Shown here piece by piece: positions 44,727 through 44,743 of a stretch of DNA of 44,743 bases. The notes under the pieces were generated by a model. It was not told where the DNA came from, ran no database searches, and worked only from the letters and a program-made list of their open reading frames with translations. This stretch comes from CALFUK01 sp964398295 (GTDB lineage: Bacteria > Bacteroidota > Bacteroidia > Chitinophagales > Saprospiraceae), in NCBI GenBank assembly GCA_964398295.1, contig CAYNMW010000008.1:1-44743 (forward strand), given 5' to 3'. The translations under genes and the position numbers were made by a program. Position 1 is the first letter of the stretch; each line of letters starts with the position of its first letter.

Positions 44727-44743
44727 CGGCTCCAGAGGAGTCG
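44727..44743. repeat. Short hairpin repeat at the window edge
   Basis: CGGCTCC pairs with GGAGTCG (one G-U) around an AGA loop, the same plan as the hairpins at 24715-24735 and 24768-24784. It is cut by the end of the window. A weaker inverted repeat (TCCCC at 44674-44678 with GGGGA at 44691-44695) lies just before it. Confidence 0.6.

Overview
The window looks like chromosomal DNA of a member of the Bacteroidota, most likely the Saprospiraceae or a close relative. Four signs point there. One protein is secreted by the type IX system and carries the Saprospiraceae-style dockerin-like domain plus a C-terminal sorting domain (21691-24084). Promoter-like sites match the Bacteroidota TTG / TAnnTTTG consensus (12794-12825, 43398-43431). 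The isoprenoid genes are of the mevalonate type (GYDIA-family GHMP kinase, class II HMG-CoA reductase, type 2 IPP isomerase). Many proteins belong to families typical of the phylum (YeeE/DUF6691 pair, S9 peptidase, DksA-like protein beside lspA, a glutaminyl cyclase resembling that of Porphyromonas). DNA is AT-rich and genes are mostly tightly packed. I see no tRNA, rRNA, CRISPR array, transposase or phage gene.

Layout. 1-1550: two plus-strand membrane proteins (a BI-1/YccA family protein and an unknown). 1551-12010: a minus-strand run, read in the order cysS, glutaminyl cyclase, hexapeptide acetyltransferase, nucleotide-sugar dehydrogenase, DUF2061 protein, cysC, cysD, cysN, S9 peptidase. 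This joins sulfate activation (APS/PAPS synthesis) to surface-sugar synthesis, which suggests PAPS for sulfated surface molecules, although no sulfotransferase is visible. 12011-12876: non-coding, holding a candidate ~500-nt structured RNA on the minus strand with its own promoter, an internal duplication and tandem terminators. 12877-16299: mevalonate-pathway genes (minus). 16423-24084: TPR protein, two-gene YeeE/YedE sulfur transporter, AsmA-like protein, large T9SS-secreted protein. 24085-24799: non-coding, rich in small hairpin repeats.

24800-33075: thioesterase, M19 dipeptidase and FtsX-type permease (minus); D-aminoacylase-like amidohydrolase with an alpha/beta hydrolase, then a matrixin-like lipoprotein (plus); MscS channel and TlpA-like thioredoxin (minus). 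33141-35830: two tandem paralogous FAD monooxygenases behind the decayed remains of a thioredoxin gene. 35938-40153: class V aminotransferase and a ten-Asp-box secreted propeller protein. 40285-44743: a small conserved protein, trhO, a DksA-like protein without its zinc cysteines, lspA and recA.

The best candidate for something undescribed is the non-coding RNA at about 12294-12788. Next come two related inverted-repeat elements (18732-18868, 40748-40833), a family of short hairpins with three-base loops, and the thioredoxin/monooxygenase locus that appears to be rearranging. All identifications come from reading motifs; no database search was run.
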